Source of the DNA: Nematostella vectensis | Taxonomy: Eukaryota; Cnidaria; Anthozoa; Actiniaria; Edwardsiidae | Reading direction: 5' to 3' | Assembly: GCF_932526225.1 (NCBI RefSeq) | Contig: NC_064035.1 | Location: forward strand, 8,357,296-8,421,295 | DNA: 64,000 nt | Shown: piece after piece, positions 11,588 through 23,319 of the stretch | How the letters are laid out: each line of letters opens with the position of its first letter | How positions within the stretch are numbered: position 1 is the stretch's first letter | Notes under the pieces: generated by a model | What the model was told of the DNA's origin: nothing | Databases searched by the model: none | The model's input: only the letters and a program-made list of their open reading frames with translations | Translations under genes and position numbers: made by a program

Positions 11588-12616
11588 TGTTTCCGAAATG
11601 AAGTCTAATGTCTTGTTAGTGTTGAATAAGCACCTATTCCTACTTTGACTATATGTATTTGCCTTGGTTTCGCTCTCGCAGCGTGCTCTGTCCCTACGCG
11701 CTTGTGATCTTCCAAACGACGTCACCTGGTAAATGAATAAGTAACCCGACCACCTAGACCCTCAGCGGCGCTCTCAAATACGCGTTATTGTCTTCGTATT
11801 GTATGGAAAATTTTGAATCAACTAAGCGACATGGTTCCAAACAAAAATTCCAGCCTTCCCATTTTTTTTGTACAATTATTTATCATTGCTGGCTGTCTTT
11901 TCTAATACCATAAACTGCTATTTTAGGTCTGTTCATAGTTAGTATTGCCTGTTTTACCTGGATTGATTTGCTTGGCTTTAGGCAGGGCCGTAGCAGGGGT
12001 TTTATCCAAAATACCGTCTCTGAATTTTACCGGATTCAAAAATACGTTGTTTTAGATTTTCCCGCCAAAACTTGGAATCATTTACTCGATTCAATCTCCT
12101 TTCGCGCGGCCAGGAAAATTTTCAAAGATCTGTATAAAATTCAAATTCAAATTTCAATCAAATTCAATTCCCTGTTCATAATTTGAAATGTTTATCTATG
12201 CTTTCTGTTTGCTAGATCGATACAAGAAGTGAAAGGTCTTATGAACTTTAACGTTCACACGGCTTTCAGAGACCAGGATTTTCAGCCATTTATATACGTT
12301 TCCCATGAACCATGAACAATTCAGCATAACAAAACTTTATTTGCTATATGGATATTTCTGGTGTATTTCTGGACAGTAATTCTATCGAGAGCATGCACAA
12401 AAATGACATTTCGAAATCCTTTCAGGATTTCAACAGATCATTCAAAGATACTTATATGTCTTTGAAGAATTCGATATAACAATTTGAATGGTGTTCATGT
12501 GATTTGCAAGAAAATTTTGTGCAATCATTATTCCCTAAAAAAAATGTTTCGTTTTTCAAAGTTTCTTTTTCTGCAATGCAGATGTAGCCTTTTTTTGTTT
12601 TTCGTGCGAGCTATCC

Positions 12617-13370
12617 TCATGAATACAGTTTCTCAAGTTTTTCTAATGCTTCCGAAATTATCCTTATCTCCGGACTCTTTATTCCGGAATCCTTGACGAA
12701 GCACAGTTTGTTAGCCATTGTGGCATTCATCGGAGGTGGACGGCCGCCCGACTGCTTCGTGTACAACTCTCCAAACAGCTCGGTGATCAACTGCTCGCAG
12801 ATTGTCGACAACTTGGTCTGAACCTGCCCCAGCTCGCTTTCCAGTATTTCCACCCTCCCCTCGGTTATATCCCAGCCACTTTTGGGTGCAATCTCGCGGT
12901 ACATTCGGTTCGCTCGCAGATCCGGGAGACTCTTATACTTAAGTATCTTCACACAGCAGCGCCTTAGCATTTCTAAGCCGTACATTTGAGCGATGCTGAG
13001 GTACTTAAACGCTAAGGTCTCGTTCTTGACTTTCGGCATTAAGCTTTCCTCGCATCTCTTTAGCACCACAAGTGTCTTGAACTCGTGCGCAAGGGGGAGG
13101 AGAAAGTGGATTTTGTACTCACGAACTGGCTCTGCCGAGTAGAGAACTTTGAGGAACTCACGAAACTCGTCCGCGTTTTTACCAGGCAGATAGAGCTCCT
13201 TGTTGGGGTATTTGGCAAGGTTTTCCGGTGTAAGGAGCTCCTCAAAGACGGGTGACACTCTCGCAAGTGTGGCTGTGTGCACGTGGAATTTTTGGTTGTT
13301 ATCTACCGTCAGCACCGCATCTGATCGCTTCCATTGCTTGGAGAAGTCGAGATTGCAGGTTTGTGGTGCA
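12617..13370 (-). CDS. BTB/POZ domain protein, last exon
   Basis: The exon starts after an acceptor (ttattcacag) at 13370 and ends at TGA 12619-12617. The protein reads C-N-L-D-F-S-K then SDAVLTVDNNQKFHVHTATL, a BTB/POZ core, followed by SPVFEELL, LYLPGKNADEFREFLKVLYS, a helical BACK-like part (KRCEESL, RRCCVKIL) and a C-terminal coiled-coil-like helix. It aligns end to end with the 7990-8769 protein, so the two are diverged duplicates. The first exon is not located. The continuous frame could be opened at ATG 13504, but it would then translate the palindrome at 13430-13479, so the spliced model is preferred. Likely role: BTB dimerisation, possible cullin-3 adaptor (family knowledge). Confidence 0.75.
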
Positions 13371-13429
13371 CTGTGAATAAAAAAAGAAATAGTATAAATA
13401 ACAAGTATCACGGCATAAGTAGCCTGCAA

Positions 13430-13479
13430 GCCGGCTCTCCGGAGATTCCACAGGAATCCCGAATCTCCGGAGAGCCGGC
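13430..13479. repeat. inverted repeat, 19-bp perfect arms
   Basis: GCCGGCTCTCCGGAGATTC (13430-13448) is the exact reverse complement of 13461-13479, with a 12-nt loop. The outer flanks (tagcct/aggca) extend the symmetry imperfectly. It is probably a tiny MITE in the intron upstream of the BTB exon. Confidence 0.85.
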
Positions 13480-13537
13480 TAGTAGGCAATGTCATATTAG
13501 CCATAAACTGTCTTCCACAAAAGGCATTATTTTTCTT

Positions 13538-13580
13538 TTACACTATTTTTTTGTATAAGAACGATTTTTTTTCAGTTGTT
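13538..13580. repeat. dispersed MITE terminus (TACACT..TATAAGAACG family)
   Basis: Reads TTACACTATTTTTTTGTATAAGAACGA, then a CAGTTG segment. Related termini occur near 14070, 16665-16725 (inverted), 24810-24890, 33233 and 33475-33560 (inverted). Confidence 0.55.
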
Positions 13581-13609
13581 TAAAAAATTCAAGTCTCTAA
13601 TTATATAAG

Positions 13610-13965
13610 TGTCACGGCGTTTCCTAGGATCAGGCTATTTTTAGACGCGCGGATGAGCCAATCAGATTCTACCTTTGTGTTGACGTTTTGGCTGAGCTCA
13701 ACTGCACGCGCAGTCTCAGGCAAAAAGCTATGTTCTCTCTTCGGTACTTTGACTTTTTGTTGCTCTCTTCTTTGATATTAATCCAACCCTACCTACGACT
13801 TTAAATTCTAGCTTGCAATTATTTTGGTTAACAAACAAAACCGACGGATGATGGATAAAAATAACTGCAATTTGCGTGTGCAGCCTCACGTCACTCGCGC
13901 GCTTGCACCAACGTCAATGTTCGCGCGCGTCTCAAAATAGCCTGATCCTGGGAAACGCCGTGACA
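13610..13965. mobile_element. MITE, about 356 bp, 42-bp terminal inverted repeats
   Basis: The left end TGTCACGGCGTTTCCTAGGA and the reverse complement of the right end TGTCACGGCGTTTCCCAGGA continue together through TCAGGCTATTTT.AGACGCGCG with few mismatches. The interior is non-coding. Both flanks carry TATATAAG-like sequence but no exact target duplication. Confidence 0.8.
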
Positions 13966-15656
13966 ATAATATATAAGAGATGATTGCCCCTACTTATGAG
14001 CCCCTGTACATATATAATATATTCAGAATCAGGGCTTTTTGTTTCGAGGGAAATGTGGCTACACTCTTTTTGTTATATAAAAAAACGTCCACCCTGAGAT
14101 TGCAACAAATTCTAAGAACATGCCGAAGCCGATAACTGCAAGATATTATTGCGGAGCACCTGCGGAGCCCCATAGTCATAGAAAAGTGGTATAGCTAACG
14201 ATAAAGTTTCCGTGGTCACGATGGGATACCTGTGGATTTTTCCCGTGTTTGTCCGTGCTTCGCTCTCTGATTGGTCGAAAATTGAATAGCGCCAAAGTAA
14301 GACCGCGCGCGTACAGAAAAAACATTTTTTAATTTCTTTAGAGGGACTTGTCGAGATGAAGTAGTACTTATAGGTTAATGAATATGGACTCTCTTGAACC
14401 TAGCATGGTGAAATGTGATTGAGGTGAATATATATGTTTTTATCTTCGAAAAGCTTTCGTTAGTTTTGTTCGCCGACAGCCGAAAGATTGTCAAAAGAAT
14501 TCGTACAACTGAATATACCTGTTCTGTTCCCTGTATTTCCTGTGTTAGATCAAATCAGATTTAAACTTGGCACACTAAATAACAGAGGCAAATTCTGTAT
14601 AATGTGAATATTAAAAAATAAATGGCACATTAAATTATTTGAAATTTATTTTACGGCAAACGTCTATTTAACCAACGCGCCCGGTTGCTAGTGTTATTTT
14701 GATTAAATGATAACATGCTTTTCCTGGTTTAAATCCTTTTTGACAAAGACTCAGGCACCTTAATTTAAAGCTTTTAGTATCTTCTTTCACATTCAAAAAA
14801 TAGTTTTTGTGTTCAAGGCTTACATAGTAGTATTTGACAGCTAAACGAAATTAATGTTTACAACAAAACATTCTTTTAACGAACTGCCCTCCCCAATCCA
14901 TTATATTATCATCATTTATTTTTCCGAGCGGAGGGTGGGGGGGGGGGATACTGGGGGGGAGGTCTAGAAAAATTTCCGAGGTCTAAAGGGGGGCGTCAAA
15001 CTGTCAAAAGTCACTGATTTCTTTGGGTGTTCTCTTTTCTATATTATTTGTCCAAGTGTCAAATCAGACTTCTTGGTTCAACGAGTCTCGGCATTTATTT
15101 GGCATTAATAATCCAGGAGTCCAGGACACGTTTAAGCCCCGTGTTATCTATGCAATGCAAACCTGTATACACCCTATATACATTTTTTTTCATGGTTTCC
15201 GCTATATGATATTTTAAAAGTGCTTATGTTCCATATTCAAAATTATTAACAAAACGTTCTAATGCCAGAACTACTCATTTTTCGTCATCAACATCCTTGC
15301 TCACACATATCTGATTTGGTGCCTTCCTCTATGTCTTTTCTTTCGCATGCTTCGCTTTTTTGGCAAGGAGAAGAAGGAAAAGCCTTTTTGCTTCTTTTGC
15401 GTCATATATAACATTAACATGGATTTAGTCGCACCTTTTCAGAATTAATGTTTTCAACGAATTTTTTTCCTTCCACTTTCCGACCAGCTTACACCTAATC
15501 TCTTGCTTGCGTTACCTTGACATAGTCGTTTGCGTTTCTTCCTTTCTTCGGTTTCCTGGGGGAGGGGAGGGGGGCACCGAAAATATAGGGGAAGCATAAG
15601 GGGGGCATGGAAAATTTTGCTCCTCCTGCAGAGGGAAGGAGGGTATCTAAATAGAC

Positions 15657-15901
15657 ATCTAGTAGATGATAATAATATAATCTCCGATGAAATCACAATA
15701 TCGAGGGACGAGGAGAAGAGAGGAAAGGGGTCTAACCATTATCTAATAGCATGTAATTAGAGGCAAACAATGATAATATCCTAATCTTAAATATCAGATA
15801 TCAGTGATAATGTTCGATATCGATATCATCTCTCCTTCCATCTGCTTTACCCCTCGATATTGTGATATTATCGGAGATTATCTTATTAGAATCTACTAGA
15901 T
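15657..15901. repeat. imperfect inverted repeat, about 50-bp arms
   Basis: The arm 15657-15706 (ATCTAGTAGAT, AATCTCCGAT, TCACAATATCGAGG) is mirrored by 15851-15901. It looks like the ends of a small non-autonomous element. Confidence 0.7.
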
Positions 15902-16004
15902 ATTTATAGAGATTCGGCCTTCGTCCTCTCTGCTGGACCCCTCGATATTATCAGATAGTCGACTGCAAAATCTACTTTGACTGTCACGTTTGTAGAACGA
16001 GTCT

Positions 16005-16175
16005 ATATGTGATATTATCTGATATTATCAAGTCGTGAGATGCAATAATCAAGGTTCAACACAGCAGTTCTAAAGTTATAGTATCTGATATATATCAGTA
16101 ATTAGATGGACTTTCTATGCGTAAATCTTGTGATATTATCTGATATTATCAAGTCATGAGATGCAATATTCTAGG
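16005..16175. repeat. direct repeat, about 40 bp
   Basis: TGATATTATCTGATATTATC followed by AAGTC(G/A)TGAGATGCAAT occurs near 16010-16050 and again near 16130-16168, each followed by an AGGTTCAACA(C/T)GGCAGTT segment. The spacing is about 120 bp. Confidence 0.75.
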
Positions 16176-18849
16176 TTCAACATGGCAGTTTTAAGGATCA
16201 TCTCACATAAAGCAAAGTTTAAAACTTAGATGTAACTGTCCCATGCAGCTCTTCAACTGAGATTTCCTTTTTTTATCATAAGCGGGCTAGATATGATGAA
16301 TTATTACCACATCTCAATCTATTAATAAAATATAAATTTCTTAGTAAACTCCTCTATTTATATGACTACGGTTTCCAGTGACTTATGTAAGAGAGATAAA
16401 TGTGCAGATTATCTTATTCTTTATATCCATTTCAGGCCTTTGGGGACCTCACCTTTTTATTTATACATCATTTCATTATACCCGATTCGAGTTTTGGGGC
16501 TCCGCTTTTAGGCAGTGCCTAAATATATCTAGTTTAGTTAGTGTTATACGTTCTAAAATGGAGAATCATTTTAATTGTTTTTTTTAATGACAACCATAAA
16601 TATCATTGTTATTGATCATGAGTAAAATTTTCTAATAATTCATGTTGGTAGTATCATGTTTATACACTGAAATAAGAACGGCCCTGCCTCCACTGAAAAC
16701 TAAACATAAAAAAATAGTGAATAGGGTGTACTATGTAACAATAATATAAAGACAGTATACTATATCCAAGTATATAATAATAGTCAGACTATTTTCACCA
16801 AAGCGATGTTTGTAGCTTTAGATTAGTTTATCCTGTAGTATTGGTATACTAACTCATTACCATTTCTGATGATTTTCGCCCGATATGAAATGACCCCGAG
16901 GTCAGATGGAAAACAAGGCTAAACGATTATCGATTAAAAGCAAACTCTGTTAATACTTCCATGCTTCTACTATAACCAAAACCCTAAGTAATCGTAGAAA
17001 TGTATAACCTTGTATAAACACTGCGTAAGTCGCGAAAAAAGCTAAGATTTCTATCAAAAGGGTCTCGCTCTCTAAACGCCAGATTTTTTCTCAATTCTAT
17101 GCGCTATGCATTCGCAGAGGAAAAAGAACGTAGACATCCTTTCGAATCAAACTTCTTTGGGCTAGCCTTCCTTCTCGTTCTCTTAATGAGTTATCAGAGA
17201 TTTTAAGCTTGTTCTTTTTAGGCTTGATTGTTTGTACATGAAAGTATGAAATAACAAGAAAACACTTGTGGAACGAACACCCTTCTCACCTGTCCTTCGG
17301 TCCTTGCTCCTTAAACACCTTAAAAGACTCCTTGAACACCTTCCCATAATCCGGGACATCCTCTTCCTGCTCGTGAGGCAAGCCTACCCCGGGACTCGCT
17401 TGCATCGTGCACGAAACTCGGGTGGACAAGAGATGAAAGAGACCTCACTCCGACACCGTGACACCCACCAGGTTTATTACATGATGTGCGTTATATGTAT
17501 TGCGTGACACAACTCGTCATATCAAGATGGCAGGTTGCGTATTGGAAATTATGACAATACCCTTTTTTTCTTTTTTAAAGTCCTTTTTTAAATGAATGTC
17601 AGCCTGCATTGCCGCTAAATTCTAAAAAAAAAAACATGCTAAGAACAAGTAAATTCTAAAAATTCAGAGTCTAATAATCTCTTCATACTCGCGAACATCC
17701 ATAACAACGTTTTCAGCCTATTGACACCTATTTTTAAGCTTAATTTACAAAACAGGCCACAAGCAGATGCATTTTTCTATATTTTTGAGTTTTTTTTTGC
17801 AGTCCGTCAAAGTGAAACACCGCTGTACCTAGTCAGCGGTATCCACGCTTTCCAACGGTGCTTTGTGGTCCCATTTGTAATCCCTCGTCGCTGTGCTAAA
17901 GCTAGCAAAAGCTGATGTTTTGATTTTCCATCAAAAATACAGCTCGACAGCTAAACAGCATATTGGAAGCGAGTCCTAGGACATCATTTAGTCTTGGGCA
18001 TAATTGAGTGCTGTGCTTATAGATGTTTGCAGGCACCGGGAAAAAGTGGTATCAAAAGCAGCAGAAATGGTTATGGTGGCATTGAAGCACATTCGATAGA
18101 ACAAACAGTCACGTCAGCCTAAGAATACTGTCAGTTTTTCTATAAAAATGCATAGGGGAAATCGATGAAGATGAAAAAAATATTCATCTTAACAAATAAC
18201 ACAACAGAGTCTGAAATAACATGTTTTAGTCTTCCTTTATTTAATTTTTCGTATAGAATGCTGATTATTTAGCGAGTTTGAAGCCCGCCGAAAGAGTATG
18301 TGTTTCTGAATGTTATATGAAACACTTGACTTAAAGAAACATACAACTCTTGGCGAAGAATAAAAAGTAAAATCTAGCAGAAAAACTTTAAAATAACATG
18401 AGGCGCGTGCACGGGAGCTCTTTTTTCCATATGATACCTATGACTGCGCAACCCTTATATCCTCCCCACACCCCCAAAGCCAAACCTGGGTACGCTCCTA
18501 AGTATTAGTGATTAAAATAGAATAGAAACAACTTACAAGCGTGCGTTAAAAGTTCAATACTAGGTACTAATGAAACATCTGCCTCGATTTCAAGTTTTTG
18601 GTTACTCAGGCGTACTTTTGTCATCGATATGCGATGATTCATGTTAGCTACCTGCCATAAATAGTCTTCACATGTGTGAAGTCTTCCATTTTTGTCCCAG
18701 GCGTCTTTTGTCGTCGTTGTTAATTTCGCTTTGCCATATTTACAATTCGATGTCTTTAAGTCGTTGTTTGATTAGTTCCGGTATATTATTCGGGCTGCGC
18801 GAAGGCCTCCGCCCAGAGGTGGCCCAGCCCGATTGCTGCAAGGAGATTT

Positions 18850-20541
18850 TCAACTTTTTGGCACCAGAAGATTTTGTATGCTTTTTCCACAATCACAAGC
18901 ATCACAACCACCACCACCATTGCCATCACCACCACCACCAACAGCGCCACCATCAACAACACTAATAGCACTGCTGTCACCACCACCATCATTACCACCA
19001 CCACCACCACCATTATCATTACCACCACCACCACCATCACCATCACTATTACCAGCACCATCATCACCACCATCATCACCACCACCGCTATCACCACCAC
19101 CATCATTACCACCACCACCACCATTATCATTACCACCACCACCATCACTATTACCAGCACCATCATCACCACCATCATCACCACCACCATTATCACCACC
19201 ATCACCAATAGCACCACCACCAATAGCACCATCATCACCATCAACAGTAGCACCATCATCACCACCAATAGCACCATCATCATTATCACCACCAATAGCA
19301 CCATTATTACCACCAATATCACCACCAACATTAGCACCACCACCACCATCACAACCAATAGCACCATCATCACTATTAACACCATCACCAATAGCAGAAC
19401 CAATAGCACCATCACCACCACCACCAATAGCACCATCACCACCACCACCAATAGCACCATCACCAATACCACCAATACAAATAGCCGCAACATCACCAGT
19501 ACAACCAATAACCCTATCACCAAAACCCCCAACATTAACAGCGGCTACATCGCCACCGGCAGCTTGAAAAGCAAAAGCACCCCCGTTACCCCTAGGGATA
19601 ACAGCACACCTAGGGGACCTTTTATTGCACAGCACCTGTCGAAACTGTCTTGTAGAGTGAAAGAAGTATATAACTGGATTAATGAGCGCGTTGCTTAGTA
19701 AACTCAGAAATGTACAATAACGAGCAAGTGTGTCGTGTTCATAGTCAAGTTTAAGCTGAAAGATAATGTTTATCATCAAGTATAGGAGCCATGGAATGCA
19801 TGGAACGGTAAAAGCAACTACTGAGAGCCATAAAAACTTGTTTAACGTTAGGGCTTGTCTACTGGGTCTCCAACGGTGTCGCTGTTTTAGATGTCGTCTT
19901 ATTTTTAAAGCAAAAATAATTTGTGCAACAATTGGCAGAATAAATACGAGAATAAGAAAAGCAAAGACAGTAGCGCTGTAAGTTGGTAAACTACTGTCGG
20001 GTGCACAAACTAAGGTATAGCTATCTTCATTGACAATGACTGGAAATATATTTCTTGTGTTTATATTGTAGGCTGTGGTGATCGCTGCTCCAAGTAACCA
20101 CATAGAAGCAATCAGTCCCCGGACAGCACGAGTACTGGGCAAGTAAAAAGGGTAGAAAATCGCTAGATATTTCTCTATTGAGATGACCATTAGGTTTAGG
20201 ACAGTTATTGTTGGAAACAAAAGTATCAGAATACCGTGCGTTTGGCAGACAATGCTCGAATGAATGTTCATGATCCTGGCGGCGTTTTGAAGTGGAATCG
20301 ATATCGTGCCTGTAAGAACATCAGAGAAGGAGAGACTGAGTGTGAATAGTGAAGCGTGCGATCTGTAGAAAGCTTTTAACACTCTTGGCTTCTTCGCTCT
20401 CAGCATAAGGTAAATAATAAAAGCGTTGCTGGCTGCGGCCAGAATGGCGATGGAATAACTGATCACTGTCATTATGTGTTGGCTGGCGCTATCCATGGGG
20501 TTAATGACGTATGAACGTATGCACGTCATATTTGCAGCCAT
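18850..20541 (-). CDS. rhodopsin-family GPCR with microsatellite-encoded Gly-rich tail (563 aa)
   Basis: ATG at 20541 (MAANMTCIRS), TGA at 18850. Seven hydrophobic segments are present. Class A hallmarks: the TM1 Asn (ASNAFIIYL), TM2 Asp (LSFSDVL), Cys99 at TM3 and Cys179 in loop 2 for the conserved disulfide, EKY (123-125) in place of DRY, and NPVIY at 288-292. The DRY variant (EKYLAIFYP) is unusual but occurs in the family. After residue 313 the tail (about 250 residues) is nearly all Gly, Asp, Ala, Ile and Asn, encoded by a GGT/GAT/GGTGAT microsatellite on this strand. It ends in CDACDCGKSIQNLLVPKS. A 5' acceptor (tttttcttacag) at 20566 indicates a non-coding upstream exon. The ligand is unknown. 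The receptor core is certain. Whether the whole tail is translated is less so. Confidence 0.85.
   Translation of the reverse strand: MAANMTCIRSYVINPMDSASQHIMTVISYSIAILAAASNAFIIYLMLRAKKPRVLKAFYRSHASLFTLSLSFSDVLTGTISIPLQNAARIMNIHSSIVCQTHGILILLFPTITVLNLMVISIEKYLAIFYPFYLPSTRAVRGLIASMWLLGAAITTAYNINTRNIFPVIVNEDSYTLVCAPDSSLPTYSATVFAFLILVFILPIVAQIIFALKIRRHLKQRHRWRPSRQALTLNKFLWLSVVAFTVPCIPWLLYLMINIIFQLKLDYEHDTLARYCTFLSLLSNALINPVIYFFHSTRQFRQVLCNKRSPRCAVIPRGNGGAFAFQAAGGDVAAVNVGGFGDRVIGCTGDVAAICIGGIGDGAIGGGGDGAIGGGGDGAIGSAIGDGVNSDDGAIGCDGGGGANVGGDIGGNNGAIGGDNDDGAIGGDDGATVDGDDGAIGGGAIGDGGDNGGGDDGGDDGAGNSDGGGGNDNGGGGGNDGGGDSGGGDDGGDDGAGNSDGDGGGGGNDNGGGGGGNDGGGDSSAISVVDGGAVGGGGDGNGGGGCDACDCGKSIQNLLVPKS
18898..19545. 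repeat. CAC/CAT/ATC trinucleotide microsatellite
   Basis: About 650 bp of ACC, ATC and CAT triplets with interspersed AATAGC. It lies inside the GPCR coding frame, which it keeps open because its period is 3. Other frames also read through it as poly-Thr, poly-Pro or poly-Val, which is a by-product. Confidence 0.9.
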
Positions 20542-20604
20542 TGTTGGGAAACCTGTGGAATTCACCTGTAAGAAAAATTGCAAAGAATTGTGTTGGCATT
20601 GGAA

Positions 20605-21313
20605 TTACCGGGGTTCTGAGTATTCTGGAAACTTCTGGACGAAGTTCTTGAACGCAAAATGGCTTTTTGACTGCCGTCACTCAAATTTCCGAAATTTAAC
20701 CCGATCGTCTAAGTAACAAAATAGTCAAGAATTTATAAAAGAAAATATGTAAGCTCATATATATATTCTTACCGCGATGAGGACGATCGCTAGGATAGAA
20801 ACAGAGGAATGAGTTGCAGAAACATCTCAAAGTTAGAAATAACATTTTGTAATGAAAGATTTTTAAATAAAGGCGAGAAAAATATCGCAACGCATTTCTC
20901 TTCCTCGAGCACTTATTGCAGGAGCCAATTGACTTGTTGAAGGTCTATAATGTGTCCAAAAATGCTTTTGACGTGTCTCAAAATTGATAACTCGTGGTTG
21001 CCTCCTTCCTTTCGCGCCGTTCTTAATTTGGCTGTGGTAGCTCTAAAAATCCGAGCACCTTATAAACATACTTCTTTCCCACTGATAAGAAATATCTTAT
21101 GGAGAATGGTGTCGCGATAAATAAATAAAAACAACTCGCCAGCGAAGAGAGCTGCCTTACTGAGAGCTCCATCTTTCAAACTGGCGAAAGTTTCCGTATT
21201 TGTTCGGCGTTGACATACGATATGAAAAAAAGGTCGGTAACTTAACGGCAGTCAAAAAGCCATTTCGCGTTTGAGACGTCCCAAACTTTCCAGAATACTC
21301 AGAACCGCTGTAA
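20605..21313. repeat. inverted repeat, about 70-bp arms, about 570 bp apart
   Basis: The arm 20605-20677 (GGTTCTGAGTATTCTGGAAA, then AAATGGCTTTTTGACTGCCG) is repeated in reverse complement at 21245-21313. It is probably a MITE lying immediately upstream of the GPCR coding exon. Confidence 0.75.
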
Positions 21314-22635
21314 CTGGCAATAGCTATAATAGATGCCCTGAACCCCTCCTTACCCACCACTGACACTGTTGTTTTCTATTTTTATATATTTTTTCAGTTG
21401 TATACCAGCACCGTTGCCTAAGTTTATGTATATCTTAAACAGCTTTTTAGTTTTAATTTACTCTTTTAAATTTAACTGTGATATCTGAATAATAAAACAA
21501 GATGAAGCAATCTTTTTTTATTCGCCTAATGTCAGATGTCGCATCTTGCAATACGGAAAACCTGGTTAGCTTATATGAGGGAATCTTTATTCCCTGTCAA
21601 AAAGGAAAAATTCATAAGAGAACAGATGCATTCCAAAAACAGGAAAAGCGCAACCAGGAAAAAATTCGCTCAAAGCACATATGTCATGGAAAGCTCAGTC
21701 AAGCTCGAACCCCTGGCCACATTAAGGGCTTTCAAATTATTTTTTAATGCTAATATAAATTTAAAACAAAAAATTTCCACTTTTTTGATTAAGAAGAAAA
21801 TATCTTATGAAGGAAATCTCATTTAATTCTGTTATGCGTTTTTAATAGCTATCAAAGTTTCTACTGATTGTAACAAATCTCGAGTTTGCCAAGTGTTCCT
21901 ATATTTCATTGAAGGATGAAAAAGTTGTATTTGAACTCTTACCATCTCCTACGCCTTCTCCTATTCTTCGACCTTTATCTTCTTTTTTCTCGTTTCTTCG
22001 TCCTTTTCTTGTTTTTGCTTACTTTTTTTAACAGTATTTTGGTGAGCCTTTTCGTTCGATAAACGGGTATAAGCGACGGCCTCGTCGTTGAAGATCTTGT
22101 TAATAGTAGCAAAAAGCTGATGCAAGACTTAATTCGGTGCTCATATAGACTGCGTCTTTGAACACCGCTAATGACGATGAAATTCTCTCGGATGGGTCGA
22201 TATTACACGGAAATGATACAGTCATTTTTCTGTGGGGTGCCTTTCGCACATCATATCAAACAAGCAAATGAAGTCAAAAGGTAAACTGGAAAAATAAACC
22301 GCATTGGACCATTGTTAAGGTGGCCCGCGTCAATTCAAAAGGACTGCTTTCCCAAAAAATCACGCTTATTCTCAAACCGCTACCTACAATCATTTTTTTA
22401 CGCAATCTTTCGCATTCCTTCAAATTCTTATGAAAGAAACATCCTTAGATTTGGAGTTTATTGCAATGCTAGGTAAAATCCCACCCGATTGCGGAATCAT
22501 TGGAGTTAACGGAGTTTGGAAAAAAACGACCATAGTACAAAAACAAAATGTGAGACTCCTCTGTTTTGTTGACTAATTTGTCAAATATCAGACTAAATCA
22601 CAGGCTTCCCAACCAATCAACGTTTTAAGCATGTT

Positions 22636-23319
22636 CAGGCCCGTACCCCTGTTTGGCGGGAGGGGGGGGGGAGAGGTACTAAATCCGAAAAAGTGGACCT
22701 AATTTATCCGTGGGGGAGGGGGGGGGGGGGGGTGTGGAGGGAGTTCTCTGTTAAAAATCTGACCACCCGCAAAAAAAAATAAAGATTTTTTCATATGAAG
22801 AAAACGTTGTCGTTTTGGGGTTCTGGTACCGAGGAATCTTAGTTTTTTTTTCAGAAACTTTATCTATTGACTAAAGATTGTCACAGTCACTGTTTGTCTC
22901 TTCTGATTAGAAGTCATAAAGTTTACGAAGCACCTGAGGTACAGCAACATTAAAAATGACAAGAATCATGCAGTTTTTCCAAATAAGGAATAATTAGCGT
23001 TCGCACTCCCTGCACATATTAAGAAAACGTCGGTTTAGGTGTCTGGTACCGGGCAATTTTAGTTGCTTTTCAGAGGCTTTCTCCATTGACTAAAGATGTC
23101 ACTGTTTTTCACTGTTTTTCTTTTCTTTTGAATAAAATTTATAAAGTTTGCGAAGCACCTGCGGTACGGCAGCCTTAAAAAATGACAAGAATCATGCAGG
23201 TTTTCCAAATAAAGGATATATTAGTTTCCTTATATGGAAGTGACCGCGTCTGGGAAAAACGTCAAGTTTTGGCTAAATTTTCTTGATATGCTTCCCCCCC
23301 CCCCTTGGGTACGGGCCTG
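22636..23319. mobile_element. non-autonomous element with CAGGCCCGTACCC ends
   Basis: The left end CAGGCCCGTACCCC (22636-22649) and right end GGGTACGGGCCTG (23307-23319) are inverted. Flanks share ATGTT on both sides, a possible 5-bp target duplication. The interior contains two diverged tandem copies of about 215 bp (about 22798-22995 and 23022-23222), sharing TTCTGGTACCG/TCTGGTACCG and TGACAAGAATCATGCAG. No coding frame. Confidence 0.7.

Larger units (their letters stand above)
13966..18849. other. intergenic, repeat-rich, no gene seen
   Basis: Between the MITE and the 3' end of the GPCR gene there are only short unsupported frames. It contains a MITE terminus at about 14070-14160, a G-rich tract at 14935-14960, a ATATTATC-rich inverted-repeat zone at 15650-16175, an inverted family member at 16665-16725, and a segment at 16498-16540 (GGCAGTGCCTAAATATATCT) that recurs at 28026-28065. 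Confidence 0.5.

Noticed and set aside
12617-13504. BTB protein starting at ATG 13504
   Set aside because: That start would translate both arms of a perfect palindrome and a hydrophobic run. A good acceptor at 13371-13372 explains the exon better.
17268-17915. Two short plus-strand frames
   Set aside because: No domain, no splice context, and typical of random open stretches.
18833-19698. Pro/Ser-rich, Thr-rich and Val-rich frames opposite or overlapping the GPCR tail
   Set aside because: Microsatellite shadows. Only the minus frame continuous with seven transmembrane segments is supported.
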